From assembly GCF_003119115.1 (NCBI RefSeq), contig NZ_CP022367.1, forward strand, positions 979,501-1,043,500: a stretch of DNA of 64,000 nt. Reading direction: 5' to 3'. Positions 1 through 7,957 of the stretch are shown piece after piece. Each line of letters starts with the position of its first letter. Positions within the stretch are counted from its first letter, which is position 1. The position numbers and the translations under genes were made by a program. This stretch comes from Azospirillum sp. TSH58 (GTDB lineage: Bacteria; Pseudomonadota; Alphaproteobacteria; Azospirillales; Azospirillaceae). A model generated the notes under the pieces. That model saw nothing but the letters and a program-made list of their open reading frames with translations, was not told the DNA's origin and searched no databases.

Positions 1-212
1 CGCTGACCGGGCAGGAGGTGCCGCGCGGCAGCGTCGGCGTGCTGGTCCATCACGATCTGGCCCATTTCAACTGCGCGTCGGCCATCCTGACCGAGGACGC
101 CGGGGTTGAGGTGGACGGCGGCTTCCAGCTTCTGGGCCGGGCGGACGGGGCGGACGCCAAGGGCTGCTCCATGGCGGTCGAGGACTTCCTCAGAGCGGCG
201 CGGGCCCCATGA
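1..212 (+). CDS. LuxE-like acyl-protein synthetase, C-terminal fragment
   Basis: This is the 3' end of a gene that begins before the window; the reading frame starts at base 3 and ends at a TGA at 210-212. The visible 69 or so residues end in a GRADGADAKGCS segment, which resembles the C-terminus of LuxE/acyl-protein synthetase proteins (ATP-dependent activation of fatty acids for LuxC). Its stop overlaps the ATG of the LuxC-like gene in an ATGA arrangement, so the two are translationally coupled, as expected for partners of a fatty-acid reductase. The fragment is too short to judge catalytic residues. The family call rests on the C-terminal motif and the LuxC neighbour. Confidence 0.7.
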   Translation, partial: LTGQEVPRGSVGVLVHHDLAHFNCASAILTEDAGVEVDGGFQLLGRADGADAKGCSMAVEDFLRAARAP

Positions 213-1672
213 CCGTAGGCTTGATGGAGCGCGCCGGGCATCTGCCGGGGTTGTCCGCCGACGCGGTGGACTGGCGGACGCTGACCTTCCGGCGCGGCGC
301 CGAGACGCTCGACGTCGCGGTGCCGGTGCTGAGAGAGGCACAGGTCGCCGAATTGGCAACGCGGGTGCGCACCAACGCGCGGGCCTGTCTGAAAAGCCGC
401 ACCGTCGCCGAGATCGCCGCCGCCATCGACCGCGCCGTCGCCCGGCTGCTCGACCGCGACGACCCGTGGCGGCAAAAGGCGGAACGGCTGCTGCCGCTGG
501 TCACCGGCTACGACGCGGAGATGGTCCGGCTGGGGCTGACCGGCTATCTGAAGACCTTCCGCGGGCCGGAGCTTCGGAAGTTCGTCGCGGAGGACTTCGC
601 CAATCCGGCGGTGCTCGACGATTTCCAGCCGATGCCCAAGGGCGGCTTCGCCCGCGCCTTCGGGCCGGAGCTTCTGCTGCATGTCTGGGCGGGCAACGTG
701 CCGGGCCTGCCGCTGTGGAGCCTGATTTCCGGCCTGCTGGTCAAGGCCGGAACGGTCGGCAAGCTGCCGAGCGCCGAGCCGCTGTTCGCCGGCTGGTTCG
801 CGCAAATCCTGGCGGAGATCGACCCGGACCTGGCCGACTGCATCGCCATCGTCTGGTGGAAGGGCGGCGACGAGGCGGCGGAGCGGGCGTGGCTGGGCCG
901 CGCCGACACGGTGGTCGCCTATGGCGGCAACGATGCGCTTGAGGCCATCCGGGCGCGGGTGCCGGTCACCACGCGCTTCCTGCCCTACGGTCACAAGATC
1001 AGCTTCGGCATGGTCGCCCGCTCCGCGCTGGACGCCGGGAAGGCGGGGGCGGTGGCCCGGCAGGCGGCCTACGACGTGGCGCGCTACGACCAGCAGGGCT
1101 GCTACTCGCCGCAGACCTTCTTCGTGGAGCGCGGCGGTCGGGTGTCGCCGCGCGAATTCGCCGGCTTTCTGGCGCATGAGCTGGACGCCATCGGCAGCAA
1201 GTTCCCGCGCCGCGCCCTGTCGATGGGCGAGGCGGGCAGCGTCGCGTCCTGGCGCAACGCGGAGGAGACGAAGGGCTTCGCCGACCCCGGCCGCGCCCTG
1301 CTGGGCGATCCGGCGGGAAGCTGGGCGGTCGCCTACACCGACGCGGCGGACGGGCTGTCGCCTTGCGGGCTGAACCGCACGGTGACGGTTGTGGCGGTGG
1401 ACCGGCTGGCCGACGCGGTGCCGGGGCTTGCGCCCTACCGCGCCTTCCTTCAGACCGTGGGCATCGCCGCGCCGCCGGAGGAGCTGTTCGCGCTGGCCGG
1501 GGCGCTGGGGGCGGTCGGGGTGACGCGCCTCTGCGCGCTGGGGCGCATGACCGCACCGGAGGCGGGCTGGCACCATGACGGGCGGTTCAACCTTCTGGAC
1601 CTCGTCACCATGACCGAGATCGAAGGCTCGGCGGAACGGGCGGCGGACGCTTTCGCCCCCTACACGGATTGA
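209..1672 (+). CDS. LuxC-family acyl-CoA reductase
   Basis: A 487-residue protein of the LuxC family (NADPH-dependent reduction of an acyl-enzyme or acyl-CoA to a fatty aldehyde), close to the usual 470-490 residues. The aldehyde-dehydrogenase-like fold is suggested by the HVWAGNVPGLP segment and by Cys298 in QQGCYSPQ, the expected acylated nucleophile. The ATG overlaps the stop of the LuxE-like gene, and the ABC transporter ATPase begins 10 bases downstream, so all appear to be one operon. No luciferase (luxAB) is visible, so light production is not implied. A role in making an aldehyde or alcohol from an acyl donor is inferred; the chain length cannot be read from the sequence. Confidence 0.85.
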   Translation: MTVGLMERAGHLPGLSADAVDWRTLTFRRGAETLDVAVPVLREAQVAELATRVRTNARACLKSRTVAEIAAAIDRAVARLLDRDDPWRQKAERLLPLVTGYDAEMVRLGLTGYLKTFRGPELRKFVAEDFANPAVLDDFQPMPKGGFARAFGPELLLHVWAGNVPGLPLWSLISGLLVKAGTVGKLPSAEPLFAGWFAQILAEIDPDLADCIAIVWWKGGDEAAERAWLGRADTVVAYGGNDALEAIRARVPVTTRFLPYGHKISFGMVARSALDAGKAGAVARQAAYDVARYDQQGCYSPQTFFVERGGRVSPREFAGFLAHELDAIGSKFPRRALSMGEAGSVASWRNAEETKGFADPGRALLGDPAGSWAVAYTDAADGLSPCGLNRTVTVVAVDRLADAVPGLAPYRAFLQTVGIAAPPEELFALAGALGAVGVTRLCALGRMTAPEAGWHHDGRFNLLDLVTMTEIEGSAERAADAFAPYTD

Positions 1673-1682
1673 GGCGCCGGCC

Positions 1683-2453
1683 ATGAGCTTCGTCAGCATC
1701 GAACAGGCCGGCTACGGCGTCCCGAGCGGCGGCACCATCCTGGACCGGATCGACTGGACCATCGGGGAGGGCGAGTTCCATGCGCTGGTCGGGCGCAGCG
1801 GCTGCGGCAAGACGACCCTGCTGAAGCTGGTCGCCGGGCTGCTGGCCCCCTCGACCGGAACCGTCCGCATCCAGGGGGAGCCGGTGCGGGGGCCGGGCGC
1901 CCAGGTCGGCTTCGTCTTCCAGGCGCCGACGCTGCTGGACTGGCGGACGGTGCTCGACAACCTGCTGCTGCCCGTCTCGCTGACGCGCCGCCCGCAGCCG
2001 GCGGACCGCCGCAAGGCGGAGGAGCTGCTGGACCTCGTCGGCCTGACCGGACTCGAGGGGCGCTACCCCAGCCAGTTGTCGGGCGGGCAGCAGAGCCGCG
2101 TCGCGCTGGCCCGCGCGCTGGTCACCGAGCCGCCGCTGCTCCTGCTCGACGAGCCCTTCGCCGCGCTCGACGCCATCACGCGGGAGGAGCTGCAGAACGA
2201 CCTCTTGAAGCTCTGCGCCCGGCACCGCACCACCGTGCTGTTCGTCACCCACGACATCGCGGAGGCGGTCTATCTGGCCGACCGGGTGGCGGTGATGGAG
2301 GGCGGGCGGTTGCGCCACGCCCTGCCGGTGCCGCTGGCCCGCCCGCGCGGGCGCGACGTCCGCTACAGCCCGCGCTTCAACGCCCTGTGCCTGGAGCTTC
2401 GCCGCGCCATGGACGGCGCGGAACCCGGCGTGGCGCTGGAGCGCGCGTCGTGA
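1683..2453 (+). CDS. ABC transporter ATP-binding protein, nitrate/sulfonate/taurine type
   Basis: A 256-residue cytoplasmic ATPase of an importer. It has Walker A GRSGCGKTT near residues 38-46, the signature LSGGQQSRVALARAL and Walker B LLLLDEPFAALD, with a following H-loop in VTHDIAEAV. Its nearest families are SsuB, TauB and NrtD. It starts 10 bases after the LuxC-like gene, and its stop overlaps the permease GTG start. The importer's substrate is unknown. The family carries sulfonates, nitrate, bicarbonate or thiamine-precursor pyrimidines, so the lux-like neighbours do not settle it. Confidence 0.93.
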   Translation: MSFVSIEQAGYGVPSGGTILDRIDWTIGEGEFHALVGRSGCGKTTLLKLVAGLLAPSTGTVRIQGEPVRGPGAQVGFVFQAPTLLDWRTVLDNLLLPVSLTRRPQPADRRKAEELLDLVGLTGLEGRYPSQLSGGQQSRVALARALVTEPPLLLLDEPFAALDAITREELQNDLLKLCARHRTTVLFVTHDIAEAVYLADRVAVMEGGRLRHALPVPLARPRGRDVRYSPRFNALCLELRRAMDGAEPGVALERAS

Positions 2454-3199
2454 GGGTCCGCCTCGCCTCCGCCCTGCTGCTTATCCTGTTTCTGGCGGGG
2501 TGGGAGGTCTATTGCCGGGCGGCGGGGGTGTCGGCCCTGGTCGTGCCGCTGCCCTCGGCGGTGCTGCGCACGCTGTGGGACGGGCTGGCCGGCGGCTATC
2601 TGCTGCCGCACCTCTGGGTGACCACAGCGGAGATGGCGATGGGCCTCGCCGCCGGCTGCACCGTGGGCTTCCTCGCCGGGGTGCTGCTGGCCGAGGTGCC
2701 GGTGCTGCGCCGCCTGTTCTACCCCTACATCCTCGCCAGCCAGGTGGTGCCGAAGCTGGCGCTGGGGCCGCTGTTCATCGTCTGGTTCGGCTTCGGCATG
2801 ACCTCCACCGTGGTCATCACGGCGCTGATCTGCTTCTTCCCGCTGCTGGAAAACACCATGACCGGCCTTCAACAGGTCGATCCCAACAAGCGGGAGCTGT
2901 TCCGGATGCTGCGGGCGACGCGCCTGCAAACCCTGCTGCGCCTGAAGATCCCCTCCGGCCTGCCGGTGATCCTGGCGGGCCTGCGCGTCGCCGTGGTGCT
3001 GGCGCTGGTCGGCGCCGTCGTCGGCGAGTTCATCGGGGGCCGGCAGGGGCTGGGCGCCTCGATCATCGCGGCGCAGGGGATGATGGATTCGACCATGATG
3101 TTCGCCCTATTCATCGTCATCACGGTGCTGGGCATGATCGTTTATCAGGCCGCCGCCGGGCTTGAGCGGTGGCTGCTGCGCCGTCCGTGGAAAGGATAA
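2450..3199 (+). CDS. ABC transporter permease, SsuC/TauC-like
   Basis: An inner-membrane permease of 249 residues when started at the GTG at 2450, which forms a GTGA overlap with the ATPase stop. An upstream ATG at 2387 would add a low-quality arginine-rich extension inside the ATPase gene, so it was rejected. The first hydrophobic helix starts immediately (LASALLLILFLAGWEV) and about six membrane segments follow. The cytoplasmic ATPase-contact loop is in the region around NKRELFRMLRATRLQTLL. It is followed by the substrate-binding gene after 7 bases. Confidence 0.92.
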   Translation: MRVRLASALLLILFLAGWEVYCRAAGVSALVVPLPSAVLRTLWDGLAGGYLLPHLWVTTAEMAMGLAAGCTVGFLAGVLLAEVPVLRRLFYPYILASQVVPKLALGPLFIVWFGFGMTSTVVITALICFFPLLENTMTGLQQVDPNKRELFRMLRATRLQTLLRLKIPSGLPVILAGLRVAVVLALVGAVVGEFIGGRQGLGASIIAAQGMMDSTMMFALFIVITVLGMIVYQAAAGLERWLLRRPWKG

Positions 3200-3206
3200 T
3201 CACACG

Positions 3207-4184
3207 ATGTTCGGGTTCCTGCGCACCCTGGGTGCCGTCGCCGTTTCCGCCCTGCTCCTGTCTTCCCCCGCGCTGGCGCTCGACAAGGTGACCGTGGCGG
3301 GCTGGAGCCAGCCGATCAGCGAGATCACCAACCTGCTGGCCGAGCCGGACAAGGGCTTCTTCAAGGCCAAGGGCATCGATCTCGGCTATGTGCCGGGGAC
3401 CGGCGGCGGCTCGGCCATCCAGAACATGCTGACCGGTCAGGCCGACGTGGCCTTCACCGACCCGGCCTCCTTCTACCTCGCCCTCGACAAGGGCGAGAAG
3501 CTGATCGCCATCTACAACATCTACCCGCAGAACGTCTTCAACGTGGTGTCGCCGAAGGAGCGCAACATCACCAGGCCCGAGGACCTCAAGGGCAAGCGCA
3601 TCGGCGTCTACAGCCTGTCCAGCGGCACCCGCCAGAACCTCCAGGTGCTGCTGCATCAGGTCGGGCTGAGCGAGAGCGACGTGACCATGGAGGTGACCGG
3701 GCTGCTGAACTTCGCCCCCGTCATCCAGGGGCAGGTGGACGCCACCGCGGCGACCGACACCGGCCTCCATGTCGGGATGCAGAAGGGGCTGAAGGACATC
3801 AACGTCATCGAGGTCAAGGACACGCTGAACCTGCCCTCCGACATCTTCGTGGTGACGGAGGAGACCTACCGGACGAAGAAGGACGTGCTGAAGCGCTTCC
3901 TCGCCGCCTACCGCGACAGCGCCGCCTGGATGATCGCCGAGCCGGAGGAGGCCGCCCGCCTCGCCGTGACCCGCGCCATCAACGGCCGCGACGAGGCCAC
4001 CAACCTCGCCATCATCAAGCTGCGCAACGCCTCCAGCGTGTCGGAGACGACCAAGGCCAAGGGACTCGGCCACTTCGATCCGGACCTGATGCAGAAGGGG
4101 GCCGACACCTTCAAGCAACTCGGCCTGATCGGGACCGACCTCGACATGTCCAAGCTGGTCCGGTCCGACCTGATCCCCGAGTAA
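3207..4184 (+). CDS. ABC transporter substrate-binding protein, NMT1/THI5-like
   Basis: A periplasmic binding protein of 325 residues. The start at 3207 was chosen because an AAAGGA ribosome-binding site lies just upstream and because it gives a clean signal peptide (LGAVAVSALLLSSPALAL) with cleavage near residue 24. The body has the layout of the SsuA/NMT1 family, including a GTGGGSAIQNMLTGQADVAF segment near the ligand cleft. It is the third gene of the ATPase-permease-binding-protein set. The ligand is not evident. The next gene, an SDR, follows after 17 bases. Confidence 0.92.
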   Translation: MFGFLRTLGAVAVSALLLSSPALALDKVTVAGWSQPISEITNLLAEPDKGFFKAKGIDLGYVPGTGGGSAIQNMLTGQADVAFTDPASFYLALDKGEKLIAIYNIYPQNVFNVVSPKERNITRPEDLKGKRIGVYSLSSGTRQNLQVLLHQVGLSESDVTMEVTGLLNFAPVIQGQVDATAATDTGLHVGMQKGLKDINVIEVKDTLNLPSDIFVVTEETYRTKKDVLKRFLAAYRDSAAWMIAEPEEAARLAVTRAINGRDEATNLAIIKLRNASSVSETTKAKGLGHFDPDLMQKGADTFKQLGLIGTDLDMSKLVRSDLIPE

Positions 4185-4201
4185 GGAAGGCTTGGCCCAC
4201 C

Positions 4202-4969
4202 ATGGATTTCCGCGACAAGACCGTCCTCGTCACCGGCGCCAGCCGCGGCATCGGCGCCGCCATCGCCAGGGCCTTCGCGGCGGAGGGGGCGGCCGTCGCC
4301 GTCAACTACCTGCAAAACGCCGAGGCCGCCGAGGCGGTGGCGGCGGCCTGCCGGGAAGCCGGCGGCGACGCCTGGGCGGTCCAGGCCGACGTGACCGACG
4401 CCGAGGCGGTGAACCGCATGGTGGAGCGCACGGCGGAGGAGTTCGGCAAGATCGACGTGGTGGTCAACAACGCCTTCCGCCCCTACGCCTTCGACCCGGA
4501 GAAGCGCAAGCTGTTCTGGGACACCGAGTGGGCGGATTACCGAGGGCAGGTGGATGGGGCGCTGCTCGGCACCTACAACGTCTGCCGGGCGGTGCTTCCG
4601 GTGATGCGGCGGCGGCCCGGCGGCAGCATCGTGAACATGGCGACCGACCTCGTGGCCCGTCCCACCGTGCCCTATCACGACTACACCACGGCCAAGGCGG
4701 CGCTGGTCGGATTCAGCCGCAATCTGGCGGCGGAGCTGGGGCCGCTGGGCATCCGCGTCAACTGCGTGGCGCCGGGGCTGGTCTACCCCACCGACGCCAG
4801 CCGGGCGACGAAGGAGGACGTGAAGGACGCCATCGTCGCCCAGACCCCGCTGCGCCGCATCGCCACGCCGGAGGACGTGACCGGCCCGGTGCTGTTCCTG
4901 GCGTCCGGCTGGAGCCGCTTCATGACGGGGCAGGTGCTGTATGTGGATGGCGGGTTGGTGATGGGGTGA
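4202..4969 (+). CDS. Short-chain dehydrogenase/reductase, FabG-like
   Basis: A 255-residue classical SDR (Rossmann NAD(P)H oxidoreductase). The cofactor motif TGASRGIGAAIA is near residues 10-21, the NNA motif follows in VVVNNAF, and the catalytic YTTAK pair lies in the usual position; the C-terminus YVDGG is typical. It probably acts on a 3-oxoacyl thioester or a related ketone. Annotation as FabG would be too specific, because the true fatty-acid gene is normally in a fab cluster. As the last gene of the lux-like/ABC operon it probably acts in the same pathway. A palindromic repeat follows its stop. Confidence 0.9.
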   Translation: MDFRDKTVLVTGASRGIGAAIARAFAAEGAAVAVNYLQNAEAAEAVAAACREAGGDAWAVQADVTDAEAVNRMVERTAEEFGKIDVVVNNAFRPYAFDPEKRKLFWDTEWADYRGQVDGALLGTYNVCRAVLPVMRRRPGGSIVNMATDLVARPTVPYHDYTTAKAALVGFSRNLAAELGPLGIRVNCVAPGLVYPTDASRATKEDVKDAIVAQTPLRRIATPEDVTGPVLFLASGWSRFMTGQVLYVDGGLVMG

Positions 4970-4984
4970 GTGCGGGCGCCGTTG

Positions 4985-5070
4985 CCCCCACCCCGGCCCT
5001 CCCCCGCTGGGCGGGGGAGGGAGGTTTTGTGAGCCCTCCCCCGCCCAGCGGGGGGAGGGTTGGGTGGGGG
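4985..5070. repeat. REP/BIME-like palindromic repeat A
   Basis: Two GC-rich palindromic units in inverted order. The core CCCTCCCCCGCTGGGCGGGG pairs with itself, and the pair is bounded by a cccccacccc arm on the left and its complement on the right. It fills the gap between two convergent genes, so it probably acts as a bidirectional terminator or mRNA stabiliser. Related copies are at 39919, 49553 and 63562. Confidence 0.9.
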
Positions 5071-5089
5071 AACCTGTGTTGGCGCCCCC

Positions 5090-5296
5090 CTATTCCAACG
5101 CGATCTCCCCCTTGATCTCATGCTCCAGCCCGATGCCCTCGATGGTCAGCACGACGCGGGCCTGGAGCGTCTCGTTGCCCTTCAGCTTTCCGGCCTCGAT
5201 CGCTTCGGTCACGGCGCGCTCGATCTCGCGCTGTGAGGTGACGCCGACGACCTTCAGGTACTTCCGGATGCCCATGTTGAAGGTGTCGTGATCCAT
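5090..5296 (-). CDS. Small conserved DUF6494-like protein
   Basis: A 68-residue soluble protein without a signal peptide or membrane segment. The start at 5296 is preceded on the minus strand by a GAGGGAGGAG ribosome-binding site. A longer reading from 5401 adds an unconvincing N-terminus. The sequence MDHDTFNMGIRKYLKVVGV followed by TSQREIERAV resembles the short DUF6494 family found in alphaproteobacteria; function is unknown. It is convergent with the SDR gene across repeat A, and divergent from the PepSY operon. Confidence 0.8.
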   Translation of the reverse strand: MDHDTFNMGIRKYLKVVGVTSQREIERAVTEAIEAGKLKGNETLQARVVLTIEGIGLEHEIKGEIALE

Positions 5297-5471
5297 GATG
5301 CTCCTCCCTCTCTGATCGCTCCCGAAGACAACCGTCGCGGCAACGCTTTGTCCCGCGTCCTTGTCGCACCCCGCCGGCCATGGCCGCCGGTTGCGGTCCA
5401 TTCAGGTGCCGTTCAGGCGGCTTTGTGCTAACTGGACCTGTCTTCCCGTGCCCCGATTGCCGGTTCCGACC

Positions 5472-5828
5472 ATGAACGCCGCCCGCGCCGTCCTGCTGTC
5501 CCTGGCCTTCCTTGGCGCCGCCCTCCCTGGCGTCACTCTGCCGGCGGCGGCCGACGACGACCGCGACCATGAGCGGGCGCGGGAGGCGTTCCGTTCAGGC
5601 CGGGCGCTGCCGCTGGAGGCCATCGTGGCCCGCGCGCAGGCCGATTTCCCCGGTGACATCCTGGATGTCGAGTTCGAGGATGAGGACGGGCAGATCGTCT
5701 ATGAGATCAAGACCATCACCGCCGAAGGCCGCGTCCTGAAGCTGAAGTACGACGCCGCCACCGGCGACCTGCTGCGGGTGCGGGGGCGCAACGGGAAGGG
5801 CGAGGGCGGCCATCATGGGAAGAGGTGA
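5472..5828 (+). CDS. PepSY domain-containing exported protein
   Basis: A 118-residue protein with a signal peptide (hydrophobic residues about 6-25, cleavage near AAA-DDD), followed by one PepSY-type domain: FPGDILDVEFEDEDGQIVYE, then the AEGRVLKLKYDAATG strand pair. PepSY proteins are periplasmic or envelope modulators, often of peptidases or sensor kinases. Its stop overlaps the alternative GTG of the response regulator, so it is the first gene of a three-gene two-component operon. This suggests it senses or modulates the kinase. The C-terminus is basic and glycine-rich. Confidence 0.87.
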   Translation: MNAARAVLLSLAFLGAALPGVTLPAAADDDRDHERAREAFRSGRALPLEAIVARAQADFPGDILDVEFEDEDGQIVYEIKTITAEGRVLKLKYDAATGDLLRVRGRNGKGEGGHHGKR

Positions 5829-5833
5829 GCGCC

Positions 5834-6493
5834 ATGCGTCTGCTCGTCGTCGAGGATGATCCGGCGCTCGCCCGCCAGCTCGCCGAACGGCTGGAGGGCG
5901 AGGGCTACGCCGTGGACCGCGCCGCCGATGGGGAGGACGGCCAGTTCCTCGGCGAGACCGAACCCTACGACGCCATTGTTCTCGACCTCGGCCTGCCGCG
6001 GGTGGACGGGCTGACGGTGCTGCGCTCCTGGCGCGCGCAGGGGATCGCGTCACCGGTCATCATCCTGACCGCCCGCGGCGCCTGGACGGAGAAGGTCCAG
6101 GGCATCGACGCCGGGGCCGACGACTATCTGGCCAAGCCCTTCAGCATGGAGGAGCTGCTGGCCCGCATCCGGGCGCTGATCCGCCGCTCCAAGGGGCACG
6201 CCTCGGCGGAGATCGCCTGCGGCGGGGTGGTGCTGGACACCCGCTCGGGCCGGGTCACGCTGGACGGGCGCCCGGTGGACCTGACCGGGCACGAGTTCCG
6301 GGTGCTCGATTACCTGATGCACCGCAAGGGCCAGCTCGTCTCCCGCACGGAGCTGACCGAGCACATCTACGCCCAGGATTTCGACCGCGATTCCAACACC
6401 ATCGAGGTCTTCGTCGGCCGCCTGCGCCGCAAGCTCGGCGCCGACCTCATCAAGACCGTGCGCGGGCTGGGCTACAAGCTGGAGGCTCCGTGA
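5834..6493 (+). CDS. OmpR-family response regulator, PhoP/FeuP-like
   Basis: A 219-residue two-component regulator. The receiver domain spans residues 1-115 with the acidic pair in VVEDDP, phosphoacceptor Asp51 in VLDLGLP and Lys in AKPFS. A winged-helix DNA-binding domain follows from about residue 125 to the end (GHEFRVLDYL, then RDSNTIEVFVGRLRRKLG). The ATG at 5834 is preferred because a GAGGTGAG ribosome-binding site precedes it; a GTG at 5825 would add three residues and overlap the PepSY stop. It resembles rhizobial FeuP and enteric PhoP. The cognate kinase overlaps its 3' end. Confidence 0.93.
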   Translation: MRLLVVEDDPALARQLAERLEGEGYAVDRAADGEDGQFLGETEPYDAIVLDLGLPRVDGLTVLRSWRAQGIASPVIILTARGAWTEKVQGIDAGADDYLAKPFSMEELLARIRALIRRSKGHASAEIACGGVVLDTRSGRVTLDGRPVDLTGHEFRVLDYLMHRKGQLVSRTELTEHIYAQDFDRDSNTIEVFVGRLRRKLGADLIKTVRGLGYKLEAP

Positions 6494-7863
6494 GCGGGGC
6501 CGTCCGGGGCAGGACCATCCGGGGCGGGGGAGGACTGACCGGATCGCTGCGCTTCCGCTTGCTGGCCGGGGCGGCGGTGTGGATCGCGCTGGCCCTGGCG
6601 CTGGCCGGGCTGGTGCTGTCCGGCCTGTTCCGCGACCATGTGGCCCGCCGTTTCGAGGCGGAGCTGACCAACCATCTCGACCAGCTCGCCGCGCTGACCG
6701 AGCTGGGGGCGGACGGCGCGCCGGTGCTGCGCCAGCCGCTCGGCGACCCGCGCTTCCGCCGGCCGCTGTCGGGGCTGTACTGGCAGGTGGGGCCGGGGGA
6801 TGCACCGCTCCTGCGCTCCCGCTCCCTGTGGGACGAGGCGCTGGCCCTGCCGCCGGACGAGGTCGCGGACGGCGACATCCACCGCCACAGCGTCGTCGGC
6901 CCCGCCGGGCGCCACCTGTCGGTGCTGGAGCGCGCCGTGACCTTCCCCAACGGAACCGCGCCGCTGCGCATGGCGGTGGCGCAGGACGAGGCGGAGCTGC
7001 GGGCGGTGGTGGCCGACTTCAACCGGGTTCTGTGGCTGTCGCTGGGGGCGCTGGCGCTGGCGCTGATCGGTGCGGCGGTGGTCCAGGTGTCGGTGGGCCT
7101 GCGCCCGCTGGTGCGGCTGCGCGCCGAGCTGGCCGCCGTGCGGGCGGGGCGCAGGAAGCGCTTCGGTGGCGACTCCCCGCGCGAGGTGCAGCCGCTGCTC
7201 GACGACCTGAACGCCCTGCTGGACCATTCGGAGGAGGTGGTGGTGCGGGCTCGGCTCCAGGCCGGGAACCTCGCCCACGCGCTGAAGACGAACCTCGCCG
7301 TGCTGGCGAACGAGGCGGAGGGGGAGGCCATCGCCCGGCGGGTGGCGGAGATGCGCCGCCACATCGACCACCACATGGCCCGCGCCCGCGCCGCCGCCGC
7401 CCGCGGCCTGCCCGGCGTCGCCACACCGGTGGCCGCCAGCGCCGCGGCGCTGGCGCGGGTGATGGAGAAGCTTCAGGGTGGAGGCCGGGTGGCCGTCACC
7501 GTCCGCGTCCCCCGCGAGCATGTCTTCGCCGGGGAGCGCGAGGATCTCGACGAGATGCTGGGCAACCTGCTGGACAACGCCTTCAAGTGGGCAGGGTCGC
7601 GGGTGGAGGTCGCGTCGCGGCTGGAGGCGGGCGGCATGCTGGCGGTGGTGGTGGAGGACGACGGGCCGGGCCTGCCCGCCGACCGGCGGGACGCCGTGCT
7701 GGCCCCCGGCGTGCGGCTGGACGAGAGCACGCCGGGCAGCGGCCTCGGCCTCGCCGTCGTGCGCGACGTGGCGCGGCTCTACGGCGGCGACCTGCGGTTG
7801 GGCAATTCGCCGCTCGGCGGCCTGCGGGTGGAGCTGGTGCTGCCGGCGGCGCCACCGCCCTGA
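6490..7863 (+). CDS. Sensor histidine kinase, PhoQ/FeuQ-like
   Basis: A 457-residue membrane kinase that starts at a GTG overlapping the regulator stop (GTGA). Two membrane helices (about residues 23-45 and 177-199) flank a periplasmic domain of about 130 residues; a HAMP-like linker follows. The H box is LAHALKTNLAVL with His263. The ATPase domain has N (LLDNAFKWA), D (VEDDGPGLP) and G (GSGLGLAVV) boxes. The residue at H+5 is Asn268 where related kinases have proline. It probably phosphorylates the adjacent regulator; its stimulus is unknown, but the PepSY protein is a plausible partner. Confidence 0.93.
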   Translation: MSGAVRGRTIRGGGGLTGSLRFRLLAGAAVWIALALALAGLVLSGLFRDHVARRFEAELTNHLDQLAALTELGADGAPVLRQPLGDPRFRRPLSGLYWQVGPGDAPLLRSRSLWDEALALPPDEVADGDIHRHSVVGPAGRHLSVLERAVTFPNGTAPLRMAVAQDEAELRAVVADFNRVLWLSLGALALALIGAAVVQVSVGLRPLVRLRAELAAVRAGRRKRFGGDSPREVQPLLDDLNALLDHSEEVVVRARLQAGNLAHALKTNLAVLANEAEGEAIARRVAEMRRHIDHHMARARAAAARGLPGVATPVAASAAALARVMEKLQGGGRVAVTVRVPREHVFAGEREDLDEMLGNLLDNAFKWAGSRVEVASRLEAGGMLAVVVEDDGPGLPADRRDAVLAPGVRLDESTPGSGLGLAVVRDVARLYGGDLRLGNSPLGGLRVELVLPAAPPP

Positions 7864-7957
7864 CCCGCGCAACAATCCTGTCACATCTCCCCGCTGGCGG
7901 CGGGCCGTTCGTTATGGTCTGAATGCTGCCCCAATTGCCGGTCCTAGGAGACGACGG

